Part shown: in pieces, positions 25,776 through 29,971 of the stretch
Layout of the letters: each line of letters opens with the position of its first letter
Numbering within the stretch: the first letter of the stretch is position 1
Origin: a virus
Strand: one strand, 5' to 3'
Length of the DNA stretch: 29,971 nucleotides
Virus record (IMG/VR): IMGVR_UViG_3300045997_000077
Coordinates: 1-29,971 of that record
Position numbers and translations under genes: made by a program
The notes under the pieces: model-generated
The model's database searches: none
The model's input: only the letters and a program-made list of their open reading frames with translations
Told to the model about the DNA's origin: nothing

Positions 25776-25803
25776 ATTGTATAAGCAAACAATGAATAGT
25801 CAA
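25776..25803 (-). promoter_or_regulatory. Leftward sigma-70-like promoter for head and tail genes
   Basis: On the minus strand TTGACT (25803-25798) and TACAAT (25781-25776) are 16 bases apart. They lie about 55 bases upstream of the protease start. The box spacing and closeness to consensus are good. It would make the head and tail operon independent of terminase transcription across the inverted island. Confidence 0.6.
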
Positions 25804-25816
25804 TAGAAAAAATAAG

Positions 25817-25845
25817 TTGACTTAGTTTTTGTGATGTGTAACAAT
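25817..25845 (+). promoter_or_regulatory. Rightward sigma-70-like promoter for the inverted island
   Basis: TTGACT (25817-25822) is followed 16 bases later by TAACAA (25839-25844), preceded by TG. It lies some 27 bases upstream of the HNH start, which has TAGGAGGT as ribosome-binding site. Its -35 box is the mirror image of the leftward -35 box, only 13 bases away, so one regulator could affect both. Confidence 0.6.
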
Positions 25846-25871
25846 CCTCATCTCATCATAGGAGGTCAAAC

Positions 25872-26720
25872 ATGAACTACCAACGCATCTACAACGACTT
25901 TATTGCGGATAGACGCATCAAGGAACAAACGCTCACTGGTTATAGCGAAAAACACCACATCCTCCCACGCTCGTTGGGAGGATTGGATAGTGCAGAAAAC
26001 CTAATCAGGATTAGTGCAGATGATCACCTTATGGCACACATGCTCCTAGCTAAGATTCATGGTGGAATAATGTGGCACGCACTTAATAGCATGGCATTGC
26101 CACATAGGAATTCGATGCGGTCATCTCTAACGACTACAAAAAGGTTGCGCTTAGCGTATGCCATGCGCGCAGCTAATTACGGAGCGGCGGTAAAAGTTCA
26201 ATTTAATGATGCTGAATTTCGCCAAAGGCACGCTGATGCAACATCAAAAGGAACAGCCAAAGCATTTACTGATCCGGTCACGAAGGCCAGACATCAAGCT
26301 GCATTGCTTGCATCCAGAAAATCACGCGGTATTGGTGTCTTCAGACAGGATGCGCACGTTAAAGCATACAAACAACATTTACTGAAGATTAGACGCAAAG
26401 AAGTCGGCGCAGAAAATGGGAAAACTCTTAAGTCCAAATATGCTGCTGGAGAATTGATTGGATTTAGGGCGCATCAGCCATCTTCGTCTGTTCTTTCAGA
26501 AGCTCAAAAGAAGCGCGCCAAGAACGAATCTGTAGATTTGCGACGCGCTCGGGGAATCGCAATGCACACGCCAGAGGCTATTGCAAAGCGAAAAGAGACT
26601 ATACGGTCTTCTGAAGCATGGGCAGCGTTTCAAGAACGTAATCGCCAGCCTAAGCCAAATCAATCTGGAGAGAACCATTGGCGCGCTAAAAAACGGCGCG
26701 CTGAAATGGAGGCCGCATGA
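25872..26720 (+). CDS. HNH homing endonuclease-like protein (282 aa)
   Basis: A 282-residue protein with an HNH nuclease at residues 1-65: YSEKHHILPRSLGG (His28, His29), then SAENLIRISADDHLMAHMLLAKIH with Asn43, His52 and His56. This variant, with a HHILP start, is seen in phage and mobile homing enzymes. Residues about 90-282 are basic and hold several short DNA-binding-like modules (AKAFTDPVTKARHQAAL, EAIAKRKETIRSSEAWAAF, and an RARR-type end), as in NUMOD3-carrying endonucleases. It has the only TAGGAGGT leader and is the first gene of the inverted island. It is likely a selfish endonuclease; a packaging-assistant HNH is a second possibility because the terminase is 2.3 kb away. Confidence 0.82.
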   Translation: MNYQRIYNDFIADRRIKEQTLTGYSEKHHILPRSLGGLDSAENLIRISADDHLMAHMLLAKIHGGIMWHALNSMALPHRNSMRSSLTTTKRLRLAYAMRAANYGAAVKVQFNDAEFRQRHADATSKGTAKAFTDPVTKARHQAALLASRKSRGIGVFRQDAHVKAYKQHLLKIRRKEVGAENGKTLKSKYAAGELIGFRAHQPSSSVLSEAQKKRAKNESVDLRRARGIAMHTPEAIAKRKETIRSSEAWAAFQERNRQPKPNQSGENHWRAKKRRAEMEAA

Positions 26721-26884
26721 AAACCAAACCACCAAGCTGGCAGAAAGAACCCACTGCTCAACGCCAGTCAGAACTTCGCGCCAGACGCAAAGAAGCCGGC
26801 CTAGTACCTATTCAGGTGTGGGTTCCGAAGGAACGCGCCGCAGAAATACGCGAGGCTATTGCCAAGATGGTTGAGGCGGGTTAG
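26717..26884 (+). CDS. Small ribbon-helix-helix-like protein (55 aa)
   Basis: Fifty-five residues joined to the HNH gene by ATGA, with GGAGG upstream. Residues 15-53 run: a basic helix (QSELRARRKEAGL), a beta strand PIQVWVP, then a helix ERAAEIREAIAKMVEAG. This strand-helix pattern, including the V-P-I-Q-V-W-V-P element, resembles small MazE/DUF3018-like antitoxins and ribbon-helix-helix operator binders. No toxin gene lies next to it, so a regulator of the phage or HNH gene is more likely. It shares its layout with the small protein at 28786. Confidence 0.6.
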   Translation: MKTKPPSWQKEPTAQRQSELRARRKEAGLVPIQVWVPKERAAEIREAIAKMVEAG

Positions 26885-27073
26885 GCAGATTTTTCTTCTG
26901 CTCATCCCTGATGTGCTTGGGAGGACGGTTTCTCGACATAGCGCACCTAAAAGAATGCAGGCAGAGCGCCCGCATAAGACCCCGCAATGGAGTGGTGGAG
27001 TAGTGCCGCCAATGTATAAGAACAAATGTGCGGTGTCAATCAAAACAAACAAAAACTTTTATACATATTTCTG

Positions 27074-27101
27074 TTGACTTATTCCTGATTACGCGTAATA
27101 T
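27074..27101 (+). promoter_or_regulatory. Island promoter with a palindrome over the -10 box
   Basis: TTGACT (27074-27079) and TAATAT (27096-27101) are 16 bases apart. The perfect 12-base palindrome ATTACGCGTAAT (27088-27099) covers the end of the spacer and four bases of the -10 box, a classic place for a repressor operator. The transcription start would lie near 27108, 40 bases before the next gene. The 189 bases upstream (26885-27073) hold no gene that I trust. Confidence 0.65.
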
Positions 27102-27149
27102 CTCATTCAGATACAGACCTTGCTGAATTACATGAGAAAGGAAACAACC

Positions 27150-27605
27150 ATGAAAACTACTACCACCACAACCGCGACCCGAGAACAGACTATCACCCGA
27201 CTCAGCTTGCTGCGTCAGATGGAACAAGAGAATCCTTGCGGCAACGGCTTTCGCTTCTACCTCGACAAAGCCATCGGATCTCATCTGTATTACGAAGGCG
27301 CGCATCCGACGAACTGGCAATCGACGCCCAAGAAGCTACGCGGCCAGATCAAGCAATCCGTCGGAGTGGTGGAACTAGTGAAAAGCGGAATATCAGACAA
27401 GGAGCTTGGCAAGCTGATCATTGCCGAACACGCCAACACGATGCGTGACATCAAAGAATTCGTCATGGCAGGTTTGTTCGATGAGGCAATCGCTGCTTAC
27501 GACGTCCGGTTCATTACAAAGGAGGAAGACTCCAGACTCAAGGCGGCTGAAAAAAACGGCGCCATCAACGGCCAGCGATACACAGTAGCGCAAGTGCTTT
27601 TTTGA
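27150..27605 (+). CDS. Hypothetical helical protein (151 aa)
   Basis: Read from the ATG at 27150, with GAAAGGAAACAACC just before it, the same leader as in the early operon; an upstream in-frame TTG is not needed. The first residues are Thr-rich (MKTTTTTTATREQ). The rest looks compact and mostly helical: TITRLSLLRQMEQENPCGNGF, HPTNWQSTPKKLRGQIKQSVGVVELVKSG, KELGKLIIAEHANTMRDIKEFVMAGLFDEAI. The NWQSTPKKLR segment and the DKELGKLI helix suggest a nucleic-acid or protein-binding role, but no family is recognised. Confidence 0.65.
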   Translation: MKTTTTTTATREQTITRLSLLRQMEQENPCGNGFRFYLDKAIGSHLYYEGAHPTNWQSTPKKLRGQIKQSVGVVELVKSGISDKELGKLIIAEHANTMRDIKEFVMAGLFDEAIAAYDVRFITKEEDSRLKAAEKNGAINGQRYTVAQVLF

Positions 27606-27644
27606 TTAGTCTCATTCATTACCACAACGAAAAAGGAGATTGAA

Positions 27645-27968
27645 ATGACAAACATGAAACGGATTGCCATCATTACTTCGGCAATTTACCTGTCTGGCTG
27701 CGCAGCGGTTCAACAGCGGCAGTATGACTGCCAGAAGGTCGCAGCAGCGCAGTATGACTATTGCCTCAAAGAGAATGAGCGTATAGCCGCAGAGAATCAG
27801 CAAGCGGCAAACAACGCTACTGCCGGAAACGTCTTGCTGGGCGTCGGCGCATTGCTGCTGATCGGCGCTGCCGCAGCCAATGCATCGCGTCCTACGACAC
27901 ATCACTCGAATACGACCTGCACGCATAGCAGGTATTCATCTTCATGTTCAAGCTGGTCCAACTACTAA
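27645..27968 (+). CDS. Lipoprotein with glycine-zipper membrane segment (107 aa)
   Basis: The start has AAAAAGGAG seven bases upstream. MTNMKRIAIITSAIYLSGC is a lipoprotein signal with the lipobox Cys at residue 19. A charged part with two further Cys follows (VQQRQYDCQKVAAAQYDYCLKENERIAAENQQAA), then a small-residue hydrophobic stretch (NVLLGVGALLLIGAAAANA, about 62-80) like a glycine-zipper transmembrane segment. The tail is rich in Ser, His and Cys. A lipid anchor plus membrane segment suits a superinfection-exclusion or envelope protein. Confidence 0.7.
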   Translation: MTNMKRIAIITSAIYLSGCAAVQQRQYDCQKVAAAQYDYCLKENERIAAENQQAANNATAGNVLLGVGALLLIGAAAANASRPTTHHSNTTCTHSRYSSSCSSWSNY

Positions 27969-27976
27969 GGAGACAA

Positions 27977-28225
27977 ATGATGTCAGGCACTATCAATCAC
28001 TATGCAGCTATTTCAGACTTGCCAAATAAAGACAACGAGTTCTTCTTCACCTTGATGGCTGACGACAGGGGCATCACTGAATTGAAGTTTCGCAAGAATG
28101 CGGCTCCATTATTCAGCACCTTGCTGGTTGCACTCGAGCACATCAACAGGTCTTTCGATAAGCCATATCCAACCGTCGGCGATTTTCTGCGCAATCTAGC
28201 AGATCTTGCCGACACGCTTGAATAG
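27977..28225 (+). CDS. Hypothetical protein (82 aa)
   Basis: Starts at 27977 or 27980 (ATGATG), with AAGGAGAC in front; the frame open from 27944 overlaps the lipoprotein and is not used. The protein has a beta half (SDLPNKDNEFFFTLMADDRGITELKFRKN) and a helical end (FSTLLVALEHINRSFDKPYPTVGDFLRNLADLADTLE). It has no Cys or membrane segment. No family is known to me. Confidence 0.6.
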   Translation: MMSGTINHYAAISDLPNKDNEFFFTLMADDRGITELKFRKNAAPLFSTLLVALEHINRSFDKPYPTVGDFLRNLADLADTLE

Positions 28226-28234
28226 GAAGTCAGC

Positions 28235-28360
28235 ATGGAAACTATCGGAACTGTCTTTGCGCTGCTGATCGTGCTTTACCTCTGGTTGTTCGATGACGAG
28301 CCTGAATCAGCCGCAGTCTTGGCAGTCTTTCTCGCAATCTATACCGTTTATCTGCACTGA
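28235..28360 (+). CDS. Small membrane protein (41 aa)
   Basis: A 41-residue frame with AGGAAG before the ATG at 28235. Two hydrophobic helices (TVFALLIVLYLWLF and SAAVLAVFLAIYTVYL) are joined by an acidic turn DDEPE. This is the layout of a two-helix membrane protein such as a small holin or exclusion protein, but 41 residues is short for a holin. It sits between two genes of the same island with tight spacing. Confidence 0.5.
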   Translation: METIGTVFALLIVLYLWLFDDEPESAAVLAVFLAIYTVYLH

Positions 28361-28388
28361 TTTACCCACCTACGAAAAGGAGATCCAC

Positions 28389-28784
28389 ATGAAAACCACA
28401 ATGTCCATCATCGCTTCCCTCGTTCTGACCGCTGGTGCCGCGCAAGCTGCGCCTAACGAAGTCTTCGAAACCACCACCGGCGTTAAGGTGACGATCTATG
28501 ATGCCAGCATCACCACGCTAACGAAGAATGCACGCGGTGATTTTGAAGTGAATTACACTTCAGAGTACGTAGGCAAGAAATTCGACAAAGACCGTTTCCA
28601 GAATGCTGCTACTTGCGCCGTAAATGGCGGCTATGTTGGCATACTGAATGACGATGGTTCTGTGTACAAGCAAGCGCCGTGGGTGCCGAATGGCCCGTCA
28701 TTGTGGGACCAGATCGCTACTCATGTCTGCATCCGCAGCATCGAGAAGACCAAGACTTCCGCAGTCAAGAAAACAGGCATCTGA
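28389..28784 (+). CDS. Exported protein of unknown function (131 aa)
   Basis: Read from the ATG at 28389, seven bases after AAAAGGAG. The signal peptide is MKTTMSIIASLVLTAGAAQA-A (cut near residue 20). The mature part of about 110 residues is beta-rich (EVFETTTGVKVTIYDASITTLTK, FEVNYTSEYVGKKFD) with two Cys (TCAVNGG and HVCIRSIEK), likely paired in the periplasm. Charged residues increase toward the end. No domain is recognised. It adds to the exported products of this phage. Confidence 0.7.
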   Translation: MKTTMSIIASLVLTAGAAQAAPNEVFETTTGVKVTIYDASITTLTKNARGDFEVNYTSEYVGKKFDKDRFQNAATCAVNGGYVGILNDDGSVYKQAPWVPNGPSLWDQIATHVCIRSIEKTKTSAVKKTGI

Positions 28785-28785
28785 C

Positions 28786-28986
28786 ATGACTTCTTCATCT
28801 CGGAAACAATCACTCCGTGTTGCCCAAGCTGCGTTTCGCTCTCGCAAAGCTGCGGCTGGCGAATCTGAGGTTAGAGGCATCTTTGCCCCAACTGCCATGC
28901 ATGTTGCCATCAAGAAAGCGGTGGCAGAGATGCTAGCCAGCGACAGCAAAGGGAAGACTGACGGAGTTATCCAATCCAGCAACTAA
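28786..28986 (+). CDS. Small basic protein, related in layout to the 26717 gene product (66 aa)
   Basis: Begins one base after the previous stop. Residues 12-52 read basic helix (RVAQAAFRSRKAAAGES), strand EVRGIFAP, then helix TAMHVAIKKAVAEMLASD. The segments FRSRKAAAG and IKKAVAEML line up with LRARRKEAG and IREAIAKMV of the 55-residue protein at 26717. A strand-helix DNA-binding dimer of ribbon-helix-helix type is plausible. The last 20 bases overlap the terminase 3' end on the other strand. Confidence 0.6.
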   Translation: MTSSSRKQSLRVAQAAFRSRKAAAGESEVRGIFAPTAMHVAIKKAVAEMLASDSKGKTDGVIQSSN

Positions 28987-29971
28987 CATCGACAACATTG
29001 CGCTTCATGGCAGTTCCGATTGCCATGAGGCTTGCAATGATCCCGTCGATCCTTCCTGTTGCCTTTGATTTGTCGCACTTTCGGTTGCCAGCAGGATCTG
29101 GAGTAATGATGGCATTTGACGCACACCATGTCAGGACAGGATTGCCATCATGCTTCAGTTTCTCATCGACAAGCTGCCTTTCGAATTCCTCGATGGCAGG
29201 CGACATCGATTTGTATCCTTGGCCGAACTGCACTATCGGAAGCGTTATTCCTTCGTCGTTCAGGACCATTTTGAAGTCTTCTATGCGCCACATGTCGAAA
29301 CCGATTTCAGCAACGTCGTAACTCGAGCAGATCTCAGCAATGCGTCGTGCCACATAAGTCTTGTTGACTGCTTTCCCGCTGATTGTCTCTAAGTGTCCGT
29401 CTTTTTTCCAGACATCATAAGGCACTCGATCTTTTTCCGACTTATCCTGTATGGTATCTCCGGGCAACCAGAACCACGCCTTGAGTCGCCACATCTCGTC
29501 ATTCTTGTCAGGCGGGAAAATTAGCGCAAACGCAGTCAAGTCTTGCGTGCTTGATAGGTCAAGTCCTCCAAAGCATTGCCTGTTGTACAAGTAGGATTCA
29601 TCAAAGTTTGTGTCTTTCGCGCCATGCCATGCCTCAGACGAGATCCACGGATTCGCTGCATCAACCCACTGGCAGAAGTTCAGCCGCCTGACAATGGATT
29701 CTTTGGATGGCATGCCTTTCGCTTGTGCAACCTGCTCCCGTATGTACTTGAGTCCGGGCAATCCATATTGCAGTGAAGGGTTTGCTTTATACCAGCACGT
29801 TTCGTCATTGAATGGATCGTCATCTTCGTCCAGACCGCTTACGAATGAAAAGAAGGAGTCGTCTTCCAAGATCCCGTTGCTGACTTTCTTTCCATAGTCG
29901 TGATACTGATAGCAGATCGATTGCCGGTTCGCGCCTGAGTTTGTGATCATGAAGACGATTGCCTGCTTTCT
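28967..29971 (-). CDS. terL: Terminase large subunit, 3' part (runs off the right edge)
   Basis: The C-terminal 334 codons of an HK97-type terminase large subunit, which pumps and cuts the DNA. The nuclease domain has the expected marks: FGGLDLSSTQDLTAFALIFP with the catalytic Asp, then IGFDMWRIEDFK, and IITPDPAGNRKCDKSKATGRIDGIIASLMAI with the closing Asp. The ATPase part lies mostly outside; the frame continues unbroken to base 29971, with RKQAIVFMITNSGANRQS just inside the edge. Strand and position show that the terminase is on the same strand as the head genes but separated from them by the opposite-strand island. Confidence 0.95.
   Translation of the reverse strand, partial: RKQAIVFMITNSGANRQSICYQYHDYGKKVSNGILEDDSFFSFVSGLDEDDDPFNDETCWYKANPSLQYGLPGLKYIREQVAQAKGMPSKESIVRRLNFCQWVDAANPWISSEAWHGAKDTNFDESYLYNRQCFGGLDLSSTQDLTAFALIFPPDKNDEMWRLKAWFWLPGDTIQDKSEKDRVPYDVWKKDGHLETISGKAVNKTYVARRIAEICSSYDVAEIGFDMWRIEDFKMVLNDEGITLPIVQFGQGYKSMSPAIEEFERQLVDEKLKHDGNPVLTWCASNAIITPDPAGNRKCDKSKATGRIDGIIASLMAIGTAMKRNVVDVSCWIG

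Noticed and set aside
26717-26884. Toxin-antitoxin pair based on the antitoxin-like small protein
   Set aside because: The neighbours are an HNH endonuclease and a gap with a promoter; no toxin-like gene is adjacent, so I keep only a DNA-binding-like call.
26801-27077. Open frames on both strands in the gap after the 55-residue protein
   Set aside because: The plus frame starts inside the upstream gene and runs through the promoter; the minus frame has no ribosome-binding site. Neither looks protein-like, so I treat this as non-coding.

Overview
The window is 30 kb of a tailed double-stranded DNA bacteriophage genome or prophage with a long non-contractile (siphovirus-type) tail and an HK97-fold head. 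The evidence is a near-complete morphogenesis set: terminase large subunit, prohead protease, major capsid protein, portal, connector proteins, tail terminator, tail tube, frameshift-type tail chaperones, tape measure and a gene-transfer-agent-like tail tip. The host is a Gram-negative bacterium, because the phage encodes lipoprotein and Sec signal peptides and an NlpC/P60 tail hydrolase. The general look of the small genes suggests a betaproteobacterium, but that is an inference. No integrase, repressor, holin, endolysin or tRNA gene is visible, so lifestyle cannot be decided here.

Layout. (1) 1-4950, plus strand: DNA-metabolism and accessory genes. They are a Gp157-family protein cut by the window edge, an AT-rich HNH endonuclease, ssb, then a strong promoter and a train of small genes with near-identical ribosome-binding leaders. 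NinB, an Arc-like protein, an Ea22-like protein and a winged-helix protein follow, many joined by ATGA overlaps. (2) 5010-20240, minus strand, read right to left: three exported proteins, a trimeric-looking small structural protein, head-tail connector, probable head closure, tail terminator, tail tube, the chaperone pair with a CCCAAAG slippery site, an HK97-gp10-like protein, tape measure, DUF2460, DUF2163, NlpC/P60, a 1432-residue tail hub, and a tail fibre with six carbohydrate-binding-like repeats. (3) 20240-25720, minus strand: a collagen-like fibre, the portal, a small basic protein, the major capsid and the protease. (4) 25872-28986, plus strand: an inverted island of small genes with their own promoters (HNH endonuclease, two related small basic proteins, a lipoprotein, a small membrane protein, a secreted protein) between the protease and the terminase. 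(5) 28967-29971, minus strand: the 3' part of the terminase large subunit.

The two transcription directions converge near 4950-5010 and again at 28967-28986, and diverge at 25721-25871, where two sigma-70-like promoters sit back to back. Points that stand out are the canonical slippery heptamer in the tail chaperones, a UUCG-loop terminator plus a second long hairpin between capsid and portal, a palindrome over the -10 box of an island promoter, a head gene order in which the portal follows the capsid, and a cluster of phage-encoded exported proteins inside the structural operon. No gene-free stretch exceeds 300 bases; the longest is 26885-27149.
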